A stretch of 7,694 nucleotides of DNA from Chloroflexota bacterium (GCA_025355835.1 JANXYW010000112.1:1-7694); one strand, 5' to 3'. Numbered from the stretch's first letter, positions 1-5,880 are shown. The notes: generated by a model not told the origin, from the letters alone. Made by a program: numbers and translations.

Positions 1-1002
1 GCGCGCGAGCCGGCGAACCACCGCTATCCCGAGACCGAAGGGTTGCCCGACTTTCGCGAAGCCGTCGCGCGCTGGTACGAAGGTCGCTTTGGCGTGCGGC
101 TCGATCCGGCGAAGGAAGTGCTGTCGCTGATCGGTTCGAAAGAGGGCATCGGCCACGTCGCCCTGTGCTTTATCGGTCCCGGTGATGTCGCGCTGGTGCC
201 GGACCCTGCGTACCCGGTGTACGAGATCGGCACGATGTTCGCAGGCGGCGAGTCGTACAAAATCCCACTCACGGAAGATCGCGGCTTCCTACCCGATCTC
301 GACGCGATCCCGGCGGATGTGGCGCATCGCGCGAAGCTGCTCTGGCTCAACTACCCGAACAACCCGACGGGCGCCGTGGCCGATATCGACTTCTTTGAGC
401 GTGCCGTGCAGTTCGCGAAGAAGTACGACATCGCGATCTGCCACGACGGCCCGTACAGCGAAGTTGCATACGACGAATACGTGCCGGTGAGCTTCATGCA
501 GGCGAAGGGCGCGATAGACGTCGGCATCGAGTTCCATTCGCTGTCGAAGAGCTACAACATGACGGGTTGGCGCATCGGCATGGCGGTCGGCAACCCGCAG
601 ATCATCGACGCATTGATGCGCGTGAAGTCGAACATCGACTCCGGCGCGTCGCAGGCGATTCAGCGCATGGCGATCGCCGCGCTCGACGGGCCGCAAGATA
701 GCATTGCAAGCCACAACGCCATCTACCAGCGCCGCCGCGACAAGGTCGTCGATGCGCTCCGCAAGCTCGGCCTGCACGTGACGCCGCCGAAGGCCAGCCT
801 CTACGTCTGGGCGAGAGTGCCCGCGGGGATGACATCGGCCGGGTTCGCGGAGCGCCTGCTCGATCAAGCCGCTGTCATCGTCACGCCGGGCAACGGCTAC
901 GGCGCCTACGGCGAAGGCTACGTGCGTCTGTCACTGACGCTTCCGGACGATCGCGTCGATGAAGGGCTGCGGCGGATCGCTGCGGTTCCGGCGCTGGCGT
1001 AG
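1..1002 (+). CDS. dapL: PLP-dependent class I/II aminotransferase, probably LL-diaminopimelate aminotransferase (5' end missing)
   Basis: Reading frame 1 is open from the first base and ends at TAG (1000-1002), giving 333 visible residues; family members are near 390, so roughly 55-65 N-terminal residues lie outside. The TTG at 43 is an internal Leu, because the frame continues upstream into NHRYPETEGLPDFREAV, a conserved fold-type I segment. Numbering from base 1: NYPNNPTG at 117-124; D149 and Y152 in HDGPYSE contact the PLP ring; K183 in SLSKSYNMTGWRIG is the Schiff-base lysine; R191 is the likely phosphate ligand; R309 (GEGYVRLSL) is the likely substrate-carboxylate arginine. All catalytic residues are present, so the enzyme should be active in the cytoplasm. 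DapL converts tetrahydrodipicolinate and glutamate to LL-diaminopimelate for lysine and peptidoglycan. The overall pattern, including the NYPNNPTGAVAD and EFHSLSK contexts, resembles DapL-annotated proteins of Chloroflexota as I recall them; another amino-acid aminotransferase of this class is the alternative. The family call is firm, the substrate less so. Confidence 0.88.
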   Translation, partial: AREPANHRYPETEGLPDFREAVARWYEGRFGVRLDPAKEVLSLIGSKEGIGHVALCFIGPGDVALVPDPAYPVYEIGTMFAGGESYKIPLTEDRGFLPDLDAIPADVAHRAKLLWLNYPNNPTGAVADIDFFERAVQFAKKYDIAICHDGPYSEVAYDEYVPVSFMQAKGAIDVGIEFHSLSKSYNMTGWRIGMAVGNPQIIDALMRVKSNIDSGASQAIQRMAIAALDGPQDSIASHNAIYQRRRDKVVDALRKLGLHVTPPKASLYVWARVPAGMTSAGFAERLLDQAAVIVTPGNGYGAYGEGYVRLSLTLPDDRVDEGLRRIAAVPALA

Positions 1003-1090
1003 TACTTCTCGGGCTTCTTGGATCGGGGCGCTTCGCCGATAGGTTTCGCACGCGGAGGAAGGCCGTCGGACAATGCGCTGTACCGCGTCG

Positions 1091-1107
1091 GTCCGGCTTT
1101 GCCGGAC
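1091..1107. repeat. Perfect 7-bp inverted repeat, TTT loop
   Basis: GTCCGGC (1091-1097), TTT, GCCGGAC (1101-1107) is a perfect palindrome 89 bases after the aminotransferase stop. There is no T-run on either side, so it is a poor intrinsic terminator. It could slow RNA polymerase or protect the mRNA 3' end, or be part of a composite repeat with the adjoining palindrome at 1109-1128. Confidence 0.5.
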
Positions 1108-1108
1108 A

Positions 1109-1133
1109 CACAGCCGAGGGCGGCTATGCTCCA
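1109..1133. repeat. REP-like palindrome followed by GCTCCA
   Basis: CACAGCCG (1109-1116), AGGG loop, CGGCTATG (1121-1128) pairs over 8 positions with one C-A mismatch and runs into GCTCCA. The shape, a short GC hairpin with its last G starting GCTMC, matches two elements in the other gap at 3500-3523 and 3552-3575. I infer a family of dispersed intergenic palindromes; copy number elsewhere in the genome cannot be seen here. Confidence 0.5.
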
Positions 1134-1221
1134 CGCTTCGCGTCCCCTCAACAAATCTAAGCTTTGAAAGCACTGCACCAACGTCAGACGCCCGTTCTCC
1201 ACGAATCCCGTCGCGAATGAT

Positions 1222-1268
1222 CCCCTCTCCACCTCGTGGAGAGGGGTGGCCGAAGGCCGGGGTGAGGT
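1222..1268. repeat. REP-like double hairpin (CCCCTCTCCAC palindrome plus GGCC hairpin)
   Basis: CCCCTCTCCAC (1222-1232), CTC loop, GTGGAGAGGGG (1236-1246) is a perfect 11-bp stem. It is followed at once by GGCC-GAA-GGCC (1248-1258) and GGGGTGAGGT (1259-1268). This composite closely resembles a dispersed intergenic repeat common in many GC-rich environmental genomes, whose spurious translation contains SPRGGEG or LSPRGE, as the minus strand does here. That identification is from memory of such repeats, not a search. It explains why long but false frames cross this area. Confidence 0.65.
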
Positions 1269-1297
1269 GCTGGTTCCAGCCCGAGTCGCCGTACACG

Positions 1298-1327
1298 AAA
1301 AAGAGGCCTCGCACCAAGCGAGGCCTC
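1298..1327 (-). terminator. Rho-independent terminator of htpX
   Basis: GAGGCCTCGC (1303-1312), ACCAA, GCGAGGCCTC (1318-1327) is a perfect 10-bp GC-rich stem. Read on the minus strand it is followed directly by TTTTT (complement of A5 at 1298-1302), the classic intrinsic terminator form, 27 bases past the htpX stop. On the plus strand the hairpin is followed by CGATGTGTTGATT, a poor U-tract, so it could only weakly stop transcripts from the convergent aminotransferase gene. Confidence 0.88.
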
Positions 1328-1354
1328 CGATGTGTTGATTACCGTGCGAAAGAC

Positions 1355-2221
1355 CTACACGCCGGTGCGCGCCATCTGGCGCAGGCGCGCTATGCGCTCC
1401 TCGATCGGCGGGTGCGTGCTGAAGAGGCCGGAGAACTGCGCGCCCTTGAGCGCCGCCAGCGGGTTGACGATGTACATGTGGGCGGCCGCCGGGTTGACCT
1501 GCATCGGCCGCTGCGCGGCACCCTGCTCCAGCTTCGCCAGCGCGTCGGCGAGAGCATCCGGGTCGTGCGTCGTCTTCGCACCCGTGCGGTCGGCCTCGTA
1601 CTCGCGTGTGCGGGAGATGGCGAGTTGCACCATCGTCGCCGCGATCGGCAGCAGGATGATGGCGATGATCATCAGCAGTGGGTTGCTCTCTTCGTCGTCG
1701 CGGCCGCCGAAGCCGCCGAACATCATCCGGAAGCCCAGCATCTGCGCGATCATGCCGATCGCGCCAGCGAAGACGGCGACGATGGCACCGATGAGGATGT
1801 CGCGGTTGCCGACGTGACCCAGCTCGTGGGCGATGACGCCCTTCAACTCGCGGTCGTCGAGCAGGTTCAGGATGCCCGTCGTTGCGGCGACGACGGCGTG
1901 CTGCGGATTGCGGCCCGTCGCGAAGGCGTTCGGCGACGGGTTGTCGACCATGTACACCTTGGGCTTCGGTAGCGACGTCATCGCTACCACTTCCTCGACA
2001 GCGCGGTGGAGGCGCGGCGCCTCTTCGGGCGAGACCTCGTGCGCGCCCGCCATGCGCAGCGCCAGCGAGTCAGATTTCCAGTACGCGAAGATGTTGAATG
2101 CGCCGGCGATGACCAGGAAGACGATCACGCCGGGCCATCCGCCTAGAAACAGATACCCCAGCCCCGCCAGAAGGCCCGTCATGACCCCCATCAGCAGCAC
2201 GGTCTTGGCAGTTGCGCCCAT
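1355..2221 (-). CDS. htpX: M48-family membrane zinc metalloprotease HtpX
   Basis: A 288-residue protein of normal HtpX length. HtpX is an inner-membrane protease that degrades damaged or misfolded membrane proteins with its active site facing the cytoplasm. Visible parts: two N-terminal membrane segments (about 7-26 and 29-48); the substrate-side motif NPSPNAFATGRNP (94-106); the zinc motif HELGH (132-136) followed by VGNRD; third zinc ligand E207 in REYEAD with D211; two more hydrophobic segments (about 143-167 and 181-203) separated by a Gly-rich loop FGGFGGRDDEE; and the C-terminal STHPPIEERIARL signature (268-280). All catalytic residues are intact. The frame stays open upstream to 2482, but those residues look non-coding. 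The ATG at 2221 is preferred because family homology starts there and AGAGAGG precedes it. The gene is monocistronic: divergent from the NYN gene, convergent with the aminotransferase gene, with its own terminator. HtpX is often induced by heat or envelope stress, but no stress operator is evident here. Confidence 0.95.
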   Translation of the reverse strand: MGATAKTVLLMGVMTGLLAGLGYLFLGGWPGVIVFLVIAGAFNIFAYWKSDSLALRMAGAHEVSPEEAPRLHRAVEEVVAMTSLPKPKVYMVDNPSPNAFATGRNPQHAVVAATTGILNLLDDRELKGVIAHELGHVGNRDILIGAIVAVFAGAIGMIAQMLGFRMMFGGFGGRDDEESNPLLMIIAIILLPIAATMVQLAISRTREYEADRTGAKTTHDPDALADALAKLEQGAAQRPMQVNPAAAHMYIVNPLAALKGAQFSGLFSTHPPIEERIARLRQMARTGV

Positions 2222-2232
2222 CTCGTTCTCTA

Positions 2233-2239
2233 CCTCTCT
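2233..2239 (-). promoter_or_regulatory. Ribosome binding site of htpX
   Basis: AGAGAGG on the minus strand lies 11 bases before the ATG at 2221, inside a purine-rich leader (2222-2249). The in-frame ATG at 2257 has no comparable site, which decides the start in favour of 2221. Confidence 0.55.
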
Positions 2240-2249
2240 TCTTTCTCTC

Positions 2250-2263
2250 GCGGGCATACCCGC
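2250..2263 (-). promoter_or_regulatory. Inverted repeat in the htpX 5' leader
   Basis: GCGGG (2250-2254), a 4-base loop, CCCGC (2259-2263) forms a perfect 5-bp GC stem. If the -10 box at 2273-2281 is correct, transcription would begin near 2266 and this hairpin would sit at the very 5' end of the mRNA, where such structures can block 5'-end decay. A repressor operator is the alternative. Confidence 0.4.
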
Positions 2264-2272
2264 TTCACATCC

Positions 2273-2281
2273 AGTGTAACA
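2273..2281 (-). promoter_or_regulatory. Candidate extended -10 promoter of htpX
   Basis: The minus strand reads TGTTACACT: an extended -10 (TGn followed by TAnnnT). It lies 51 bases upstream of the htpX ATG and predicts a leader of about 45 bases. No good -35 box is seen 17 bases upstream, as is usual for extended -10 promoters. The same TGnTAnnnT form occurs ahead of the NYN gene and pgpH, which raises confidence slightly. Confidence 0.4.
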
Positions 2282-2386
2282 AGACCGAACGGAGACTCGC
2301 GCTGGCAACCGCGACGGCTGGCCGCTCACCAGTAGTACGCCAGACGGCGCGGGCAGGTTTACGCTCGCGAGGCAGAAGGCGCATCG

Positions 2387-2395
2387 TGGTAGCAT
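2387..2395 (+). promoter_or_regulatory. Candidate extended -10 promoter of the NYN gene
   Basis: TGGTAGCAT (TGn plus TAGCAT, which fits TAnnnT) ends 34 bases before the ATG at 2430. It predicts a start near 2402 and a leader of about 28 bases containing the ribosome binding site. No recognisable -35 box is present. Confidence 0.4.
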
Positions 2396-2417
2396 GATTT
2401 CGGTGGTTCCTGCGTAG

Positions 2418-2426
2418 AAGGGAGGG
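2418..2426 (+). promoter_or_regulatory. Ribosome binding site of the NYN gene
   Basis: AAGGGAGGG lies just before the ATG at 2430. The GGAGG core leaves a short spacer of about 4 bases, while the AAGGG part gives a more usual 7-8. The strong purine match supports this start, the first ATG in the frame. Confidence 0.65.
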
Positions 2427-2429
2427 CAG

Positions 2430-3332
2430 ATGCAAGGCGCAGGCACAGGAGAAGTAGGACTATTCATCGACCTTGAAAACATTCGATATAGCTTTCTGAA
2501 CGTCTACCAGATTGAACCGAACGTAGCCCAATTCATCGAGAAAGCAAGGAAACACGGCAGAGTGTCCGTCGCCATGGCCTACGCCGACTTCAGCGAGCAC
2601 CCGCAGTGGGTGCGACGTGCGCTCGATGTCGCCGGCATCGCCGCCCGCGACATCCCGGTGCGACGCTTCGTCCGCGATGGACATGAGCGGCTGAAGAGCA
2701 GCGCAGATCTGCACATGCTGATGGACATCATGGAAACAGCGCTCGATCGCCCGCAGGTCAGCACCTACGTGCTGATGACGGGCGACTCCGACTACATCCG
2801 CGTCATCACATGGATCAAGAATCGATTCGAAAAGCGCGTCATCGTGTGCGGCGTGCCGGGCACGATTAGCGCCGATCTGGTCGCGGCCGCCGGCGAGGCG
2901 GATCACCTTGCAGCGGATCACGGCGTCGCGACCGATGCGCTGCTAGGCACCATCGAGGCGGTCGCCATCATGATGAAGCGGGCGACGCCGCCCACCGGCT
3001 TCTGGACGATTAAGCTGATCGACCAGTGGGCGCGAGACAGCCGCAACGGCGTTCCCGGCAACGATCCCGACAAATCAAATGCGATCTCGTACATGATCAA
3101 GAACGGCCTGATGCGCCGCTACAAAACCGTTACAGATGTACGCGAAGTCACAATCAGCGAACTCGATGAGACACACCCGATGGTACGGCAGTTCGTCGCC
3201 AACGCCGGCCTGGAGCTGGATCCGGCGCCGCTCCGGTGCCTCGTTTGTGCCGCCCGCAATGCGATCGACGTCGTCATCTGCGTCGGCTGTGGCGCGGTAC
3301 TCGAGATCAGGCTGATCGCCGAAGAGACGTAA
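2430..3332 (+). CDS. NYN-domain (LabA/PIN-like) putative RNase with winged-helix-like region and C-terminal zinc ribbon
   Basis: A 300-residue soluble protein. Residues about 8-165 form a NYN domain of the PIN-like nuclease fold: FIDLENI (D14, N17), K89/D93 in LKSSADLHMLMDIM, and TGDSDY (D119, D121). These are the acidic positions that bind the catalytic metal in this family, so an active metal-dependent ribonuclease is expected. Residues about 168-235 (FWTIKLIDQWARDS, then SNAISYMIKNGLMRRY) look like a small winged-helix or OST-HTH-like module that could hold RNA; this is inferred from helix pattern only. Residues 270-287 form a four-cysteine zinc ribbon, CLVC then CVGC (C270, C273, C284, C287). 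No signal peptide or membrane segment is seen, so it should be cytoplasmic. It stands alone, divergent from htpX, with its own terminator. The first 40 codons look less GC-rich than the rest. Substrate and role are unknown; RNA processing, regulation or defence are all possible. Confidence 0.88.
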   Translation: MQGAGTGEVGLFIDLENIRYSFLNVYQIEPNVAQFIEKARKHGRVSVAMAYADFSEHPQWVRRALDVAGIAARDIPVRRFVRDGHERLKSSADLHMLMDIMETALDRPQVSTYVLMTGDSDYIRVITWIKNRFEKRVIVCGVPGTISADLVAAAGEADHLAADHGVATDALLGTIEAVAIMMKRATPPTGFWTIKLIDQWARDSRNGVPGNDPDKSNAISYMIKNGLMRRYKTVTDVREVTISELDETHPMVRQFVANAGLELDPAPLRCLVCAARNAIDVVICVGCGAVLEIRLIAEET

Positions 3333-3359
3333 AGAACAGATAGGACAAACGGAATCACC

Positions 3360-3395
3360 GTCGGGGCCGCGTTGTGCGGCCCCGACTTCGTTTCT
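3360..3395 (+). terminator. Intrinsic terminator of the NYN gene
   Basis: GTCGGGGCCGC (3360-3370), GTTGT loop, GCGGCCCCGAC (3376-3386) is a perfect 11-bp stem 27 bases past the stop, followed by TTCGTTTCT. The stem is very strong but the T-tract is broken by C and G. On the minus strand the base run after it (GGTGATTCC) is not T-rich, so it mainly serves the plus-strand gene. Confidence 0.8.
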
Positions 3396-3499
3396 GGCCG
3401 CATGGATGGCGGTCGCGCTCGATAGATTTTGTCTGAGGTGGGATGACTGCAGCGGTGCCGGCTTCGAGAGCTCGGCGCGGATCTCGCTATCGACGACCG

Positions 3500-3523
3500 C
3501 GCGGACTGTAAGTCCACGCTACG
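3500..3523. repeat. REP-like palindrome, copy 1 of a local pair
   Basis: GGACT (3503-3507), GTA, AGTCC (3511-3515), then ACGCTACG. It aligns without gaps to the 24-base element at 3552-3575 (18 of 24 identical). The pair A3505-T3513 is replaced by G-C in the other copy, so the hairpin is kept while sequence changes. Confidence 0.55.
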
Positions 3524-3551
3524 AAGAGGAACGAACATCGCAGTCGGATGA

Positions 3552-3575
3552 CGCGGGCTGAACGCCCGCGCTCCG
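3552..3575. repeat. REP-like palindrome, copy 2 of a local pair
   Basis: CGCGGGC (3552-3558), TGAAC, GCCCGCG (3564-3570) is a perfect 7-bp stem running into GCTCCG, then TTT. It is the sibling of copy 1, 52 bases apart in register. The short TTT after it is too small for a convincing terminator. Confidence 0.6.
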
Positions 3576-3651
3576 TTTAGGGAGCATCAGGGACACAGCT
3601 CCCCCTGTGCTTGTTCAAGGATTCGAGAGGGGAAGGTTAACCAGCGGACTA

Positions 3652-5835
3652 CTACCGCTCGTACTTGCGGCGGCGGCGGGGTTCGGGGTCGCCGCGCTCG
3701 GTCGGCGCGCGAAGCGGTATGCGGAGGACGCGGCGTTTCACTTCCATCTCCGTCGGCGCCGGGTACTGCACGCGCGGGTGGTACACGGCGCGCATCGTCG
3801 CCTTGAACGATTCGGCGATCGTGCGCAGATCGCGTAGCGTGAGGTCGCTGTCATCGAGCTGGCCTTCCTGCATCCGTTCCGCGATCACCTCCTCTACCAG
3901 TTGGTCGATGCGCTCCGCCGTGCGATCGGCGCTGCTTCGCACCATCGCCTCCGTCGAGTCGGCGAGCATGACGATCGCGGTCTCTTTCGATTGCGGCCGC
4001 GGTCCTTCGTACGTGAATAACGCCGGATCGATGCCGGGATCGTGCTCAGCAGCCTTGCGGTAAAAGTACGCTACCAGGCGCGTGCCGTGATGCTCGGGGA
4101 TGAACGCCTGGACGCGTGCAGGCAGCCGCTCGCGACGCGCCAACTCGACGCCGCCTGTGACGTGTTGGCGGATGATCGTCGCGCTTTCGGTCGGCGACAT
4201 CTCCTCGTGCGGCGTCTCTCCGCCGAGCTGATTCTCGATGTACATGCCCGGCTGCAGCACCTTGCCGATGTCATGGTAGTAGCAGCCGACGCGCGTCAGC
4301 AGCGGATCGGCGCCGACGAGGTCCGCAGCCCGCTCCGCCAGATTGCCGACGATGATACTGTGATGGAAGGTGCCCGGCGCCTCGTCTTGCAACCGCCGCA
4401 GCAGAGGCGCATTGAGCTGGGACAGCTCCATGAGCTGCACGCGCGTCGTGACCCCGAACAACACGCCGACCGTGACGAACGCGCCGGCCGCGATTACGCC
4501 CGACGTGACTCCGCCGATGCCGGCGGCGAACGCCATCCAGGCGAGATCGGCGATCTGGCGGTCGCTATCGATGAACCATGTCGACAGTAGCATCACGTAC
4601 GACGCCGCGGCGACGGCTAGGCCCGCTGTCAGATATCGGTTGAGCCGATCCGCGCGATGGACTAAGTACACGCCGATGATCGGACCCATCGCGTAGACGA
4701 GCAGCAGTCGAAACGTGTCGAGCACCGTGATCGATGCCACGAGCGACACGTCGGGGAGGAACGCGCTGACGAACGCGATCAACACACCGATGATCGCTGC
4801 GACCGCCACGGCCACATCAGTTTCGAGCAGCGCTGCGATGAGAATCGGCGCTGCAGCGACGGGCAAGATGTACGGCAGAAAATATCGATGATCGTCCGGT
4901 AGCACGAGCGGCAGGTAGAACTTGGCGATCAGTAGCGGCGCCGCGGTGATCAGCGCGAGCGCAATCATGTGGCGCTCCGACGTGATGCCGCGCGGCTGTA
5001 GCACGAACAGATATCCGGCTACGGCGGCCGCCGCGATGATCGCCAGGATGGCCGCCGCGACGACGTTCCGCCATTCGACGCGCTTCCCGACGAGCTTGGC
5101 GGCATTCAGCTTCTCGATGGAGACCTGATCAACCGACGTTTCGGCTGAGAGGATGACGTCGCCCTTTTCGATGTTGATCCGTTCCGTCGCGACAGCGGCG
5201 CGCGCCGCGCCTCGCGCTTGTTCCGTCTTCGTCGCATCCTCGCGCAACGTCGAAACGATCAGCGGACGCACCAGTTCGGCGGTCAGAAGCGCCTCGTCGG
5301 AATTGAAGGCTGGGGCGATCGAAGCGTCCACGCTGTCCTTCGCCGCCGTCACGCTCGTATCGTCGAGTGAGACGCCCAGCTCCTGCGTGAGCGCTCGGCG
5401 GCCTTCTGCGATGACTGCCTGCCAGCGCTCGTTCGTCAGCGCCAGGCCTGTGTCGATGCTGCGCGGCGAGAGCTGCAGTAAGATCAACGCGTCGCGTCGG
5501 CGCGCGGTGTCGGTGCTCTGTCCCAGGATCTGCGTCGCCTGCGACGCGGCCTTGTCGTAGGCGGCGACCTGCGTCGTGCGCACGCTCGCATCGAAGACGA
5601 GCGCCGGGCGCACGGCGTTTGCGGCTTCGTCGCGCCGTTGCTGCGTCAGGTAGCTGCTCTCGAACGATGCGCTGCGGGGCGACTTGACGGTGCGCGATGC
5701 AACATCGCCAACGCGGATGTTGAACTGGCGCGGGAAGATCGGAAACAGCGCGACCAGCAGCAGCGCGGCGAGCGCCGTGCCAAATGCGAACGCGGTGATG
5801 GGCGAAATGGGGCGCGGTTTGCCGCGGCTGAGCAT
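3652..5835 (-). CDS. pgpH: 7TM-HD (7TMR-HDED) c-di-AMP phosphodiesterase, PgpH/YqfF family
   Basis: A 727-residue membrane protein matching the PgpH family in length and order: an N-terminal anchor (about 12-32); an external 7TMR-HDED domain (about 35-250) starting FNIRVGDVASRTVKSP; a seven-helix bundle (about 256-461); and a cytoplasmic HD domain (about 485-690). Catalytic metal residues are visible: HH (491-492), HD (521-522) in YYHDIGK, H557, HH (582-583), and D626 in VMLADSTEAMVRS. Family members hydrolyse the second messenger c-di-AMP to pApA, and this site looks complete. The ATG at 5835 is preceded by AAGGTG with a 5-base spacer. The C-terminus ends in an Arg-rich tail (about 700-727, with RRRRKYER) beyond the HD core. 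Usual neighbours phoH and ybeY are absent here; a small membrane-protein gene lies 41 bases upstream on the same strand. The external domain may sense a ligand, but which is unknown. Confidence 0.92.
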   Translation of the reverse strand: MLSRGKPRPISPITAFAFGTALAALLLVALFPIFPRQFNIRVGDVASRTVKSPRSASFESSYLTQQRRDEAANAVRPALVFDASVRTTQVAAYDKAASQATQILGQSTDTARRRDALILLQLSPRSIDTGLALTNERWQAVIAEGRRALTQELGVSLDDTSVTAAKDSVDASIAPAFNSDEALLTAELVRPLIVSTLREDATKTEQARGAARAAVATERINIEKGDVILSAETSVDQVSIEKLNAAKLVGKRVEWRNVVAAAILAIIAAAAVAGYLFVLQPRGITSERHMIALALITAAPLLIAKFYLPLVLPDDHRYFLPYILPVAAAPILIAALLETDVAVAVAAIIGVLIAFVSAFLPDVSLVASITVLDTFRLLLVYAMGPIIGVYLVHRADRLNRYLTAGLAVAAASYVMLLSTWFIDSDRQIADLAWMAFAAGIGGVTSGVIAAGAFVTVGVLFGVTTRVQLMELSQLNAPLLRRLQDEAPGTFHHSIIVGNLAERAADLVGADPLLTRVGCYYHDIGKVLQPGMYIENQLGGETPHEEMSPTESATIIRQHVTGGVELARRERLPARVQAFIPEHHGTRLVAYFYRKAAEHDPGIDPALFTYEGPRPQSKETAIVMLADSTEAMVRSSADRTAERIDQLVEEVIAERMQEGQLDDSDLTLRDLRTIAESFKATMRAVYHPRVQYPAPTEMEVKRRVLRIPLRAPTERGDPEPRRRRKYER

Positions 5836-5853
5836 GGGTGCACCTTCGCGTCC

Positions 5854-5880
5854 ATGATAGCAGGGGTAGGTTCGAGTCAG
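5854..5880 (-). promoter_or_regulatory. Candidate extended -10 promoter of pgpH
   Basis: The minus strand reads TGCTATCAT (5862-5854): TGn followed by TATCAT, five of six to TATAAT and the best -10 in the window. A weak -35-like CTGACT (5875-5880) lies 15 bases upstream and overlaps the stop codon of the preceding gene. The predicted leader is only about 12 bases, just enough for the AAGGTG ribosome site. It suggests pgpH can be transcribed apart from the genes before it. Confidence 0.45.

Larger units (their letters stand above)
1003..1297. other. Non-coding intergenic region rich in small palindromes
   Basis: About 300 bases between the aminotransferase stop and the htpX terminator. Frames crossing it give arginine- and proline-rich translations without family resemblance and are judged spurious. 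It contains at least three hairpin-forming elements, listed separately at 1091-1107, 1109-1133 and 1222-1268, plus a small GGCG-CTT-CGCC hairpin at 1027-1037. No T-tract follows any of them on the plus strand, so the aminotransferase has no obvious intrinsic terminator of its own here. Confidence 0.7.
3396..3651. other. Non-coding gap between convergent genes
   Basis: About 250 bases between the NYN terminator and the pgpH stop. No frame gives a recognisable protein. It holds two related palindromes (3500-3523 and 3552-3575) and a weak CACAG/CTGTG inverted repeat at 3594-3609. No intrinsic terminator with a T-tract is seen for pgpH on the minus strand. Confidence 0.6.

Noticed and set aside
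43..45. TTG as start codon of the aminotransferase
   Set aside because: The frame stays open to base 1 and the upstream residues (HRYPETEG) belong to the conserved family block, so the true start is outside the window.
931..1317. Minus-strand open frames across the aminotransferase 3' end and intergenic region
   Set aside because: Their translation contains the HPSPRGGEG peptide typical of a misread repeat, and they overlap the well-supported aminotransferase gene.
1073..1972. Long plus-strand open frame of 299 codons overlapping htpX
   Set aside because: It is antisense to htpX, very rich in Arg, His and Asp, and starts inside the intergenic palindromes. HtpX on the other strand has full family motifs, so this is a shadow frame.
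2222..2482. N-terminal extension of htpX to an ATG at 2482
   Set aside because: The added 87 residues show no family resemblance, overlap the divergent NYN gene and its leader, and the ATG at 2221 has a ribosome site and matches the normal HtpX start.
2430..3332. NYN gene as part of a defence or toxin-antitoxin island
   Set aside because: Its neighbours are housekeeping-type genes (htpX, pgpH), there is no adjacent small partner gene, integrase or transposon, and it has its own terminator.
3498..3522. tRNA-Tyr-like anticodon arm (loop CTGTAAG with GTA)
   Set aside because: The stem has a C-A mismatch and no D arm, T arm with TTCGA at proper spacing, or acceptor stem flanks it. It is better explained as one of a pair of REP-like palindromes.
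1003..3651. CRISPR array or tandem repeat in the intergenic regions
   Set aside because: The palindromes are few, dissimilar in sequence and irregularly spaced, with no direct repeats separated by constant-length spacers.
4042..4590. Plus-strand 182-codon frame inside pgpH
   Set aside because: It is antisense to the HD domain and membrane part of pgpH and has the Arg/His/Asp-rich composition of a GC-rich shadow frame.
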